Assembly (NCBI GenBank): GCA_018266575.1
Contig: JAFEAE010000027.1
Coordinates: forward strand, 1-64,000
Direction: 5' to 3'
DNA from: Bacteroidota bacterium
Lineage (GTDB): Bacteria > Bacteroidota > Bacteroidia > Chitinophagales > Chitinophagaceae
Length of the DNA: 64,000 nt
Both the position numbers and the translations under genes were made by a program. Below the pieces are notes generated by a model. The model did not search any database, had not been told where the DNA came from, and was given only the letters and a program-made list of their open reading frames with translations. Of this stretch, positions 43,609-52,167 are shown piece after piece (within the stretch, counting starts at the first letter, position 1; every line of letters starts with the position of its first letter).

Positions 43609-44829
43609 ATGCAACCAAAACAGTATACACTTTTTTCTCTGCCGGTAATTGTCGGCGCTCTCGGATTTTTTGTTGATGTGTATGATTTATTATTGTTCGG
43701 CATTATTCGCAAACCAAGCCTTGCCGACCTTGGATTATCTCCCAGCGAAGTATTTGCACAGGGAGAATTTATCCTCAGTATCCAAATGACAGGGTTATTG
43801 ATCGGCGGAATCATCTGGGGAATCATGGGCGATAAAAAAGGAAGGTTGAGTGTGCTGTTCGGATCGATATTGTTGTATTCACTCGCAAATATTGCAAACG
43901 GATTTGTACATGATACCACTCAATATTCCATCATGCGTTTTATTGCCGGCATTGGTTTGGCTGGCGAATTAGGAGCAGGAATTACATTAGTGAGCGAACT
44001 GTTGCCAAAAGAAAAACGCGGCATCGCTGCTTCGATAATAGCTGGTTTTGGGATATTCGGCGCCGTTACTGCATTTTTTGTAAGCCGCGAATTCAACTGG
44101 CGTGTTTGTTTTTATATCGGCGGCGGGATGGGCTTGGTGCTATTAATACTTCGCGTGAATATTTTTGAAAGCAAATTGTTTGGTGAGATCAAAAAAACAA
44201 ATGTGCAACGCGGAAATTTCCTGATGTTGTTTAACAATCGTGATCGGTTCATTCGTTATTTACGTTGCATTTTAATTGGCATCCCTGCTTGGTATGTGAT
44301 TGGAGTGCTGGTGACTTTCTCTGATAAATTCGGTGAAGCGTTCGGAATAAAGAATATTGATCCTGCAAAATCCATCATGTTCCAATACCTCGCTATAGCG
44401 TTCGGGGATCTTACAGTTGGTTTGTTGAGCAATTATTTAAAAAGCTGGAAAAAAGCATTGTATATTTTTTACGGCATTACTTCCCTTTTCATTATCCTTT
44501 ATTTTTTGCAGCAGAACGGAACGCCGTTCAAAATGTACTTTGTATGTGCCGGGCTTGGCTTTGGCACTGGTTTTTCTGTGGTGTACATTACAATGTCTGC
44601 AGAACAGTTTGGAACAAACCTTCGTGCAACAGCAGCAGTTTCTGTTCCGAATATGGTGCGTGGCGCATTGCCATTAATTATTTTATTATTTAAAGGCTTG
44701 CGAAACCTTACAGGAAATTATATCACCGGCGGATGGATCACAGGATTGATATTAATGGGCATTGCAATCATCGCTGCATATAAAACGAAGGAAACCTTTG
44801 GGAAAGATTTGAATTATGTGGAAGAGTAA
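43609..44829 (+). CDS. MFS transporter, sugar/metabolite:H+ symporter type
   Basis: This 406-residue protein has about twelve hydrophobic segments. The loop between helices 2 and 3 (GIIWGIMGDKKGRLSVLFGS) is the MFS signature, with RFIAGIGLAGELGAGITLVSELLPKEKRG as in sugar and dicarboxylate porters. It acts in the inner membrane. Its place near xylA/xylB makes it a candidate pentose importer, but no sequence feature fixes the substrate. Confidence 0.85.
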   Translation: MQPKQYTLFSLPVIVGALGFFVDVYDLLLFGIIRKPSLADLGLSPSEVFAQGEFILSIQMTGLLIGGIIWGIMGDKKGRLSVLFGSILLYSLANIANGFVHDTTQYSIMRFIAGIGLAGELGAGITLVSELLPKEKRGIAASIIAGFGIFGAVTAFFVSREFNWRVCFYIGGGMGLVLLILRVNIFESKLFGEIKKTNVQRGNFLMLFNNRDRFIRYLRCILIGIPAWYVIGVLVTFSDKFGEAFGIKNIDPAKSIMFQYLAIAFGDLTVGLLSNYLKSWKKALYIFYGITSLFIILYFLQQNGTPFKMYFVCAGLGFGTGFSVVYITMSAEQFGTNLRATAAVSVPNMVRGALPLIILLFKGLRNLTGNYITGGWITGLILMGIAIIAAYKTKETFGKDLNYVEE

Positions 44830-44922
44830 TTAATAATTGAGTAAGCAGTGAACAGTAAACAGTGAACGGTGTAGCATTGTAAGTCCGTTTACCTCTTACT
44901 GCTAACCGTTCACTTCAAACTT
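44829..44922. repeat. Type B palindromic repeat, GTGAACAGTAAACAG words
   Basis: Left words AGCAGTGAACAGTAAACAG and TGAACGGTGTAG face right words GTTTACCTCTTACTGC and TAACCGTTCACTTC. The right arm overlaps the last codons of the sigma factor gene. Confidence 0.75.
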
Positions 44923-46140
44923 ATCAATATTCGCCTGTATCACTTGTTTGTCCGCTTTTGTTTTTGCAAGCGCTAATGCTTTTTCAAAATTCATTTTTGC
45001 TTTTTTATTATCGACGCTCTTGTATAATTCCCCAAGCAATGTGAAATAAAAATGATTGTCGGTAAGGTTTAATTTTTCTGCTTCAGTAATTGCTTCTTCT
45101 TTACTATTGGCTTTGGAAAGCGCATACGTTCTGTTAAGCGCAGCAATAGGGGAGTATTCAATGATGAGCAACTCATTATACAATTGCAGTATTGCCAGCC
45201 ATTTTTGTTTGGTATCTGATTTTTTGGTGTGCCAGAATGCAATGCCGGCTTCTATATGATATTTTGTGATCGTATTCCCTTTGGATGCTTCATTCAGAAA
45301 ATACATTCCTTTTGTGATCAGTTCTTCATCCCAAAGGGTTTCATCCTGGTCCTGGTATAAAATAATTTCACCGTTGGCATTTTTTCGTGCGGGAAACCTC
45401 GATGCATGAAAACACATTAAGGATAACAGTGCATTTACTTCAGGCAAATTGGTTTGTTTATTTTCGGCAAGCAGGTAAGTTAAACGCATTGCTTCCAGGC
45501 AAAGGTCTTCCCGCACAATGCTGTCCTGGCTCTCAGAATAATATCCTTCATTAAATAATAAATACAATGTGGTAAGAACTGTCTCTAAGCGTTTAGGTAT
45601 CTCCGTTATATCCGGAAATTCTATTTTCACATGTTCTGTTCTCAGTTTTTCTTTTGCACGGAATAAACGTTTGTTGATTGTTTCTTTATTGGTAAGAAAT
45701 GCATTTGCAATTTCATCAATTCCAAATCCGCAAAGAATGCGTAATGACAAACCAATCTGCGCTTCCGCCGGAATTGAAGGATGGCACAAGGCAAACAACA
45801 TTTGCAACTGGCTGTCGGTAATATTTTTTTCGGAGAGGTCGATGTCTATTTCAGGATTTTCATTCTCTGCTTGCAAAAGCTGCTTCGCAATTTTTTGTGT
45901 GAAGACGGCATTTCGCTGAAAATAATTCTTTGCCTTATTTTTTGCAACAGTATATAACCACGCGACCGGATTTTCCGGAATGCCTTTATACGTCCATGTT
46001 TCAAGCGCTGTTAAAAAAGTTTCGCCCGCAATATCTTCCGCAATTTCTATATGCTCGATACCAAATAATTTGCACAACACCGAAGTGATCTTTGTAAACT
46101 CCGTGCGGAATAAATGTGGTATCAGTTCCTGTTGTTGCAT
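44902..46140 (-). CDS. ECF42-type RNA polymerase sigma factor
   Basis: This protein of 412 residues has sigma region 2 (EDIAGETFLTALETWTYKGIPENPVAWLYTVAKNKAKNYFQR), region 4 (IPAEAQIGLSLRILCGFGIDEIANAFLTNKETINKRLFRAKEKLR) and a long C-terminal helical repeat domain (NEGYYSESQDSIVREDLCLEAMRL). This matches the ECF42 group, whose members carry a C-terminal TPR-like domain instead of an anti-sigma and sit beside DGPF/YCII genes, exactly as here. I chose ATG at 46140 (MQQQELIPHLF). The last residues KFEVNG and the stop are encoded by a type B repeat arm. Confidence 0.92.
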   Translation of the reverse strand: MQQQELIPHLFRTEFTKITSVLCKLFGIEHIEIAEDIAGETFLTALETWTYKGIPENPVAWLYTVAKNKAKNYFQRNAVFTQKIAKQLLQAENENPEIDIDLSEKNITDSQLQMLFALCHPSIPAEAQIGLSLRILCGFGIDEIANAFLTNKETINKRLFRAKEKLRTEHVKIEFPDITEIPKRLETVLTTLYLLFNEGYYSESQDSIVREDLCLEAMRLTYLLAENKQTNLPEVNALLSLMCFHASRFPARKNANGEIILYQDQDETLWDEELITKGMYFLNEASKGNTITKYHIEAGIAFWHTKKSDTKQKWLAILQLYNELLIIEYSPIAALNRTYALSKANSKEEAITEAEKLNLTDNHFYFTLLGELYKSVDNKKAKMNFEKALALAKTKADKQVIQANIDKFEVNG

Positions 46141-46256
46141 AGTGAAATCACGTTGTCCGATGATCGTTGAGCGATGACAGTCACAACAAATATCAGCATT
46201 TTGCATTTGCAGGCTACCATCGGTCAACGGCCTTCGTTCATCATCATCGGTAATAA

Positions 46257-46598
46257 CTACATAGGTGAAACTTCCCTTATTTCAACATTCCCGCCAACGG
46301 ATAATATCGGGCAGCCTTTTGCTACTTCTATAGCTTCTTCGTACGAGCCAACTTTTATCATCGTATATCCACCAATGGATTCTTTTATTTCAGTGTATGG
46401 CCCATTTGTTACCACATTGCCACTTTTCAAAACTTTTCCTGTATTGAATAAACGGTTCCCCCTGTCTGTTAATTTATTTTGAGCAGCAATTCCACCAACC
46501 CAATCCATCCATTTTTTTGTAATGGCCTTCGCTTCTTCTTCTGTGCGTTGCGGCACTTCCTTATATTCTGATCTGAATATTAATAAAAAGTCTTTCAT
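46257..46598 (-). CDS. YCII-related (DGPF) protein 2
   Basis: This 113-residue protein has the DGPF/YCII pattern: FLLIFRSEYKE at the start, then GKVLKSGNVVTNGPYTEIKESIGGYTMIKVGSYEEAIEVAKGCPIL. It is a ferredoxin-like-fold cytoplasmic protein of unknown activity, found beside ECF42 sigma genes. It starts 29 bases after its paralog and the sigma gene follows 116 bases later on the same strand. Confidence 0.9.
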   Translation of the reverse strand: MKDFLLIFRSEYKEVPQRTEEEAKAITKKWMDWVGGIAAQNKLTDRGNRLFNTGKVLKSGNVVTNGPYTEIKESIGGYTMIKVGSYEEAIEVAKGCPILSVGGNVEIREVSPM

Positions 46599-46627
46599 TG
46601 TTTTTGTTTTTCAGATTATCAATGTTG

Positions 46628-46981
46628 TTAATGCACTCCATCGCGTTTCGCGATCATTCTCACTTCAACAGTATTTCCTTCACCTTGCAAAACCGGGCTG
46701 CCTTTTGCAAATTCAACAGCTTCTTCCACTGAATCTGCTTTCACAATAATAAAGCCGCCGATCGTTTCTTTAATATCGCCGAAGGGGCCATTGGTAACAA
46801 TATTATTGTGATGTACCACTTTTGCATCATCAAATGGTAAACCCGTTCCGCTCACAAATTTGTTTTTAGCAGAGATGGTGGCAATCCAGTCCATTGTTTG
46901 TTTCATCCACATCTGCATTTGTTCAGGTGATGCAACTGCTTTACCGTCCTGGTGCCTGAAGATCAGAATAAACTCATTCAT
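46628..46981 (-). CDS. YCII-related (DGPF) protein 1
   Basis: This 117-residue protein is a paralog of the next gene: FILIFRHQDGKAVASPEQMQMWM, then DAKVVHHNNIVTNGPFGDIKETIGGFIIVKADSVEEAVEFAKGSPVL. It has the same fold and motif spacing and is likely the first gene of the ECF42 operon. The role of DGPF proteins is unknown; they may be targets or modulators of the sigma factor. Confidence 0.9.
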   Translation of the reverse strand: MNEFILIFRHQDGKAVASPEQMQMWMKQTMDWIATISAKNKFVSGTGLPFDDAKVVHHNNIVTNGPFGDIKETIGGFIIVKADSVEEAVEFAKGSPVLQGEGNTVEVRMIAKRDGVH

Positions 46982-47067
46982 TGTTTTCGATTTTGTTATT
47001 GAAATTATTTAATTACATAACAATAACAAGCGAATTGCAACGAATTGGACAAGAAGAATAAAATATT

Positions 47068-47140
47068 TACGATTTGAGATATACGATGTACGATTTCTGT
47101 GGAATGGTTTTCAGTCGTCAGTCTACAGTTTTCAGTTCTG
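47068..47140. repeat. Type B repeat, ACGATGTACGATTTC and GTCGTCAGTC words
   Basis: TTTACGATTTGAGATATACG leads into GATGTACGATTTCTGTGG and TTTTCAGTCGTCAGTCTACAG. These words occur in reverse complement before xylA and at 52098-52166. Confidence 0.6.
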
Positions 47141-47194
47141 AAATTCAAACTTCCCTTTCTAATTTATTATTCCTTATTTATTATTTCTTATTTT

Positions 47195-47400
47195 TTGGGT
47201 GACCAGCATTTGTCCTCCATTCATCATCCTTGCGCCTGCCTGCCGGTAGGCAGGTCGCACTCTTCAACTGTAGTAATTCTATTGAGCTACTGTCTGAACC
47301 ACGATTATACCCTTATTAATACAATCAGCCTGGTTCTTATTTATAATCAGAAGGATAAGATAAATCAGGTAAAAATCGTGGTTCAGATAATATTCAAAGC
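47195..47400. repeat. Type A dispersed repeat with a 20-base palindrome nested in its core
   Basis: GTGACCAGCATTTGTCC, TTCATCATCC and TTGCG are followed by the palindrome CCTGCCTGCCGGTAGGCAGG at 47235-47254, and then the element resumes with TCGCACTCTTCAAC and AATTCTATTGAGC. In other copies TTGCG and TCGCAC are adjacent. It continues with a GGTTCAG-type inverted pair to 47393. Confidence 0.8.
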
Positions 47401-47466
47401 TCAGCGCTACTTCGCCGTTGCAGGAAAATTTATTCCTGGCCTGGCCAGGACGGTCAAGACAATAAA

Positions 47467-47500
47467 AAAACCGCCATCTACAAATCGTAAACGGCGGTTA
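47467..47500 (-). terminator. Rho-independent terminator for the S10 peptidase gene
   Basis: On the minus strand AACCGCC (from 47499) pairs with GGCGGTT (to 47468), followed by TTTTTTATT. It lies about 130 bases past the peptidase stop. Confidence 0.6.
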
Positions 47501-47632
47501 AAACTTTGAATGAAAAAAAACGCTGCGAATTTTTCTCTCTGCATAGGTCGTCCGCAGTATCAGCAAATTAATAAGCAAACCGGTCTTTTCATTATTCTAT
47601 TTTCACACATGCTGCTTTTAATTTCCCACTAA

Positions 47633-49177
47633 TCAATATTTCGCGGGTTCGCCGGGTTTGGGTGTCGATTTTTTAATGAAATCACGCAACACATCATTGG
47701 CTGCAGAAAGGTCTTCTTTGCGCAGGTACATCATGTGCCCGCTGCGGTATCCATGCCAGCTCAAACGGTCTTTCAGCCTTCCGCTCGGGTCTAATTGCCA
47801 CAAACTATACTTCGCATTGAAATAATCGCATGCGCCATCGTAATAGCCTGATAAAATCATTAAATGCAAATAAGGATTTTCTGCAATGGCCTGGCGCAGG
47901 TTTTCACCGGTCCTGTCGTTGTTCCTGTTCCATGGAAACACAGGTCCGAACATATTGTATTTAAGGTCGGTTTTGTAATTCAGTTCTTCACGCAAATAAA
48001 TATTTATTGCGGGGGTAAATGAATGCAGCCAGGAAGTTAATTCAGCATTATAGTCGGGATTGTCTCCGGCATCTTCCCTGTCAATACCACGATAACGGGA
48101 GTCAAGCCGCCCGACAGTATATCCTTTATCACGCAATAATTCTTTCCAGAAAAATGAAGTAGGGATATCGAGATTATGTTGAAGGATTGTTTTTTCAGAT
48201 AAGCCGGTATAGCGCGACATTTTCGCTGCAATTTGTTTTCTCTGGTCATCCGGAATAAACCCACCTTTGGAAATTGCAGGTATCAATTGATTGATCGTGA
48301 AATCTTCTACTTCGGGCAACACATCTGTGAGGTCTTTTTGCTGCAAATCTGTTGGAAGCATTTTGTGGTACCAGGCAGTTGCTGCATAGTAAGGAACATG
48401 TAATGCTTCATCAACCGGGCCGCTGCGTTCAATGCCAAGGTCGGTTGGAGAAACAAGCACAACACCGTTGAGGTACATCCATTGCGCATTTTGCAATTCC
48501 AGTGCAAGCCCTGAAACCCGCGTTGTTCCATAGCTTTCGCCGATGAGGTATTTTGGTGAAGCCCACCTGTTTTTGCGTGTAACAAATGTGTTGATCCATT
48601 CAGCGAGGTATTTGATGTCTTCATTCACGCCAAAAAATTTTGATGTAGGGATGTCTTTACTTACCGGTCTTGAAAAACCGCAATTCACCGGGTCGATATA
48701 AACGATGTCTGCAACATCCAGAATAGAATTCGGGTTGTCGCGCAAACCGTAAGGTTGAACAGGATAACCTTCATCGTCCACATTTAAAATACGCGGGCCG
48801 GTATAACCGATCTCCATCCACACAGAAGGTGTGCCGGGGCCGCCGTTAAAAGAAATTACCAACGGGCGTGAAGTTCGGTCTTTTACATCCGAACGCTCAT
48901 AGTAGGTATAAAAAACGCTTGCAATAGCTTTGCCTTCATCGTCCCAAACCGGCATTGTGCCTGCAGTCGCGGTATAAGGTACCTTTTGCCCTTTGATAGT
49001 GATTTCATTTTTTGTTGTAACGGATGAATCGGTATTCACCATTTTGTTTGGTGCCGCTGTGGGTTTGTCCGTTTTTGGCGCTTCTGCCGGTTGTACAGGT
49101 TGTTGCCTGCGTTGCTGAGCAGATATTGTGATAATGCATAAACAAAAAACAGAAAACAGAAGTGTTGATTTCCTCAT
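47633..49177 (-). CDS. S10 family serine carboxypeptidase-like protein, secreted
   Basis: This 514-residue protein has a signal peptide (about 1-20) and a Pro/Ala-rich stretch before an alpha/beta-hydrolase domain. The S10 marks are VISFNGGPGTPSVWMEIGYTGP (oxyanion region), the nucleophile in YLIGESYGTTR, an Asp in LSGYYDGACDYF and the His in YRSGHMMYL. Members remove C-terminal residues from peptides at low pH; here it should act in the periplasm or outside. It is transcribed alone with a hairpin terminator downstream. Confidence 0.9.
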   Translation of the reverse strand: MRKSTLLFSVFCLCIITISAQQRRQQPVQPAEAPKTDKPTAAPNKMVNTDSSVTTKNEITIKGQKVPYTATAGTMPVWDDEGKAIASVFYTYYERSDVKDRTSRPLVISFNGGPGTPSVWMEIGYTGPRILNVDDEGYPVQPYGLRDNPNSILDVADIVYIDPVNCGFSRPVSKDIPTSKFFGVNEDIKYLAEWINTFVTRKNRWASPKYLIGESYGTTRVSGLALELQNAQWMYLNGVVLVSPTDLGIERSGPVDEALHVPYYAATAWYHKMLPTDLQQKDLTDVLPEVEDFTINQLIPAISKGGFIPDDQRKQIAAKMSRYTGLSEKTILQHNLDIPTSFFWKELLRDKGYTVGRLDSRYRGIDREDAGDNPDYNAELTSWLHSFTPAINIYLREELNYKTDLKYNMFGPVFPWNRNNDRTGENLRQAIAENPYLHLMILSGYYDGACDYFNAKYSLWQLDPSGRLKDRLSWHGYRSGHMMYLRKEDLSAANDVLRDFIKKSTPKPGEPAKY

Positions 49178-49375
49178 AGTAGCCTTGGTTTTAAAATGAA
49201 AAAATTAGTTGGAAGATAAGGAAAGATAAAGTTTAGTGAAAACCAGCAAACCAACAAAATAAAAAGTGTTTTCGGGGAAAGAAGGTTTATGAAAGGCAAA
49301 CATGTCGGTAATTCAACTTATCTCTTTGTATCTTCACAACGCAATCAACATTACTAACGTTACCGTATAACCGAA

Positions 49376-50668
49376 TTGAAAAAGAAGATCGGGATTTACA
49401 CAGCTTCAGCTATCGTTATAGCCAACATGATCGGCACCGGTGTTTTTACCAGTGTGGGGTTTCAGTTGTCGGCAGGCATTTTTAATACCTGGGGCATTTT
49501 GTTGCTATGGCTCGCAGGCGGGTTACTTTCTTTATTCGGCGCTTTTGCGTATGCAGAACTCGGTACACATTTTAAAGAATCAGGAGGCGACTATATTTAT
49601 TTGTCGCGTGTGTTTCATCCGTTGCTTGGCTATCTTTCTGCCTGGGCCGGATTAACTGTTGGTTTTTCAGCACCGGTTGCATTGGCTGCAATGGCATTTA
49701 CAAAATACCTTGCGCCGTTCGGCTTGCAGGATAATGTATGGCTCGCTATCGGTATTATTATTCTTATTGGTTTGATGCACAGCTTTACAATCCGCCACAG
49801 CAGCCGCTTTCAGAACAGCACAACACTAATAAAAATTTTATTCATCGTAGTGCTGATCGTTTTAGGTTTTGTGTTGCCCGATAGTTCATCCAATGCCATT
49901 AACCTGAGTAATTCATGGCAGCATGAAATCCTGAAACCCGGGTTTGCAGTCTCGATGGTGTATGTAAGTTTTGCCTATACCGGGTGGAATGCAGCTGCTT
50001 ATGTTGCCGACGAAATTGATGTGCCTGTTAAAAACCTTCCGCGGGCATTGATCATTAGTACCTTGTTTGTTGCTGTTGTATATATACTTTTTCAATTTGT
50101 GTTATTAAAAAATGCAACAGTAAATGAGTTGCAGGGAAAAGAAGAAGTGACGTTTATTTCATTCACTAATTTGTTAGGAAAAACGGGAGGGAAGTGGGTG
50201 AGTATTTTTATCGCCATTCAGTTGGTAGCAACGATCAGTTCTTACCTGTGGGTTGGGCCGCGTGTTACATGGGCAATGGCGCGGGAAAATAAATTGTGGC
50301 AACCGCTTGTGAAGAAAAACCAGCATGGCATTCCTGTCGCAGCAGTGTGGCTCCATGTAGCCATCAGCGTTACACTCGCACTTTCAGGTTCATTTCAAAC
50401 GGTTTTTTTGTATGCAGGATTTGTCTTGCAACTGATGGCATCGCTGACGGTTGCAACCAGTTTGTTTATTAAAGATCAGCAACCGCACACGTTCCGCAGC
50501 CCCTTCAAACCCATTCTGCAGGTTTTATTTTTGATCTTCAATGCATGGGTGCTGATATTTACGTTTAAAGATAAACCCAGGGAAAGCCTCATAGGTATTG
50601 GTATCATTGCAGCAGGTATAATAATTTATTTTTTTGATAAGCCAGTTGTCGTAAATGAAAATGATTAA
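49376..50668 (+). CDS. APC-family amino acid permease
   Basis: This 430-residue inner-membrane protein has about twelve hydrophobic segments and the APC signature at its N-terminus (IGIYTASAIVIANMIGTGVFTSVGFQL), plus FGAFAYAELGTHFKESGGDYIYLSR and SFAYTGWNAAAYVADEI. It resembles the LAT-like amino acid transporters. The start codon is TTG at 49376, just before KKKIGIYTAS; no ATG fits. It stands alone and the transported amino acid is unknown. Confidence 0.9.
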   Translation: MKKKIGIYTASAIVIANMIGTGVFTSVGFQLSAGIFNTWGILLLWLAGGLLSLFGAFAYAELGTHFKESGGDYIYLSRVFHPLLGYLSAWAGLTVGFSAPVALAAMAFTKYLAPFGLQDNVWLAIGIIILIGLMHSFTIRHSSRFQNSTTLIKILFIVVLIVLGFVLPDSSSNAINLSNSWQHEILKPGFAVSMVYVSFAYTGWNAAAYVADEIDVPVKNLPRALIISTLFVAVVYILFQFVLLKNATVNELQGKEEVTFISFTNLLGKTGGKWVSIFIAIQLVATISSYLWVGPRVTWAMARENKLWQPLVKKNQHGIPVAAVWLHVAISVTLALSGSFQTVFLYAGFVLQLMASLTVATSLFIKDQQPHTFRSPFKPILQVLFLIFNAWVLIFTFKDKPRESLIGIGIIAAGIIIYFFDKPVVVNEND

Positions 50669-50776
50669 TGATAAACTCCTTGAATTCAATCTGTACGATA
50701 AGTGTAGGCCTGTGAAAAAACTTATGACTAATAAAATTTCAAACTGACCCATTATCGCATTCTCACATTTTCAAAT

Positions 50777-50785
50777 TACCTTTGC
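50777..50785 (+). promoter_or_regulatory. Candidate -7 box of trhO
   Basis: TACCTTTGC is a perfect TAnnTTTGC match, 50 bases before the chosen ATG. A clear TTG at the expected upstream spacing is not seen. Confidence 0.45.
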
Positions 50786-50835
50786 TGCGCAGAAATTTTG
50801 TTCACCAGGCAAGTGTCCTTAAAATTTCATTATTT

Positions 50836-51873
50836 ATGGCTGTATTACATAATCGTATTTCCCAAAAGGAATTAAAAGAACGTTTACATCAGGAAACTGA
50901 ACCCCGCACTACCATTTCTTTTTATCATTATTTTTTTATTGAAGACCCGCAACAATTCCGCGATGAATTATACAAGGCGTTGAATGAACTGCAAGTATTC
51001 GGTCGGATATACGTTGCAAGCGAAGGCATTAATGCGCAGGTCAGTGTGCCGTCAAATAATTTTGAAGCATTGAAAAATTATTTGCACTCTATTGATGCAT
51101 TAAAAGATCTGCGGTTGAATATCGCTGTGGATGATGATGGAAAATCGTTCTGGGTGTTGAAAATAAAAGTGCGTGATAAAATTGTTGCCGATGGGATCAA
51201 TGACCTGTCGTTCAACATGCGCAACAAAGGCAAATATGTAAATGCGGAGCAATTCAACCAACTCACTACTGATCCGGAGACGGTGATCGTTGATATGCGC
51301 AACCATTATGAATATGAAGTGGGGCATTTTGAAAATGCTATTGAAGTCCCTTCCGATACTTTCCGTGAACAATTGCCCATGAGCGCTGAAATGCTTGCGG
51401 ATAAAAAAGAAAAAAACATTATCATGTATTGCACCGGTGGTATCCGTTGCGAAAAGGCAAGCGCTTACTTGTTGCATAAAGGGTTTAAAAATGTATTTCA
51501 CCTGGAAGGCGGGATTATTCACTATGCAAACACGGTTAAGGAAAACGGATTGCCCAATAAATTCAAGGGAAAAAATTTTGTGTTTGATGACCGGTTAGGC
51601 GAACGCGTTAGTGATGAAATTATCTCCAAATGCCATCAATGCGGAAAGCCTGCAGATACACATACGAACTGCAAAAATGATGGATGCCATTTGCTTTTTA
51701 TACAATGCGATGAATGTGCTGAAAAATATGATGGCTGTTGCAGTTCGGGATGCCAGGAAGTTTTTAGAATGCCGGTTGAAGAACAAAAGAAATTACGCAA
51801 GGGCGTTGATAAAGGACAGCACATCTTTAATAAATCGAAACATCGACTACGGCCAAGGTTAAACGAAAAATAA
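50836..51873 (+). CDS. trhO: tRNA uridine(34) hydroxylase, rhodanese-type
   Basis: This protein of 345 residues has an N-terminal ferredoxin-like domain (FYHYFFIEDPQQFRDELYKAL, GRIYVASEGINAQVSVP), a rhodanese domain with active-site Cys199 in YCTGGIRCEKA, and a Cys-rich C-terminus (CHQCGKPADTHTNC, CDECAEKYDGCCSSGC) that probably binds zinc. The YceA/TrhO family hydroxylates U34 of some tRNAs with oxygen. I chose ATG at 50836 (MAVLHNRIS) rather than an 18-codon longer reading. It is transcribed alone. Confidence 0.93.
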   Translation: MAVLHNRISQKELKERLHQETEPRTTISFYHYFFIEDPQQFRDELYKALNELQVFGRIYVASEGINAQVSVPSNNFEALKNYLHSIDALKDLRLNIAVDDDGKSFWVLKIKVRDKIVADGINDLSFNMRNKGKYVNAEQFNQLTTDPETVIVDMRNHYEYEVGHFENAIEVPSDTFREQLPMSAEMLADKKEKNIIMYCTGGIRCEKASAYLLHKGFKNVFHLEGGIIHYANTVKENGLPNKFKGKNFVFDDRLGERVSDEIISKCHQCGKPADTHTNCKNDGCHLLFIQCDECAEKYDGCCSSGCQEVFRMPVEEQKKLRKGVDKGQHIFNKSKHRLRPRLNEK

Positions 51874-51972
51874 TTTAACCGCAAAGTGCGCAAAGAAATA
51901 CACGCAAAGGATGCGAAGATGAAATTGCAAGATCCCTTTGTGATCTTTGTGAAAAACGTAGTGTTCTTTGTG
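51871..51972. repeat. Type B palindromic repeat, ACCGCAAAGTGCGCAAAG words
   Basis: Left words TTTAACCGCAAAGTGCGCAA and CACGCAAAGGATGCG face right words CCCTTTGTGATCTTTGTG and GTTCTTTGTGGTTAAACC. It starts at the trhO stop codon. Confidence 0.75.
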
Positions 51973-51978
51973 GTTAAA

Positions 51979-52060
51979 CCCATCGCTCAATAGAATTCTT
52001 GTCGTACAAGTGAGTGACACAACGATGCTTAATAGTAGTACTGCAGCTAAGTACAAAAAA
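51979..52060. repeat. Type A dispersed repeat
   Basis: CCATCGCTCAATAGAATTC, TTGTCGTACAAGTG, ACACAACGATGCTTAATAG and CTGCAGCTAAGTAC, the same order as the copy at 40617-40695. Confidence 0.7.
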
Positions 52061-52097
52061 TAAGAAATGAAAAATAAGGAATAAGAAATGAGATAGT

Positions 52098-52166
52098 AAA
52101 GATCGAATTTCAGCACCGAAAACTGCAGACTGACGACCGAAAACTTTTTTCTAAATCGTACATTTT
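52098..52166. repeat. Type B repeat before the aminotransferase gene
   Basis: Contains CACCGAAAACTGCAGACTG, ACGACCGAAAAC and AAATCGTACATTTTC, all seen in other copies. It ends two bases before the ATG of the next gene and so forms its leader. Confidence 0.6.
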
Positions 52167-52167
52167 C

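Larger units (their letters stand above)
46982..47632. other. 651-base gap, densest repeat cluster of the window
   Basis: From left to right: the leader of the YCII operon, TTTACGATTTGAGATATACG and type B words (47068-47140), a type A copy with a nested 20-base palindrome (47195-47310), an inverted AATCGTGGTTCAG pair (47296-47309 and 47376-47389), and a minus-strand terminator (47467-47500). No gene is evident. Confidence 0.7.

Noticed and set aside
47099..47509. Open frame of 136 codons on the plus strand
   Set aside because: It runs through type A and type B repeats and a palindrome, has no protein-like pattern, and is better explained as repeat DNA.
49376..49378. Search for an ATG start for the APC permease
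   Set aside because: The first ATG lies within the first membrane helix and would remove the conserved signature, so TTG at 49376 was kept.
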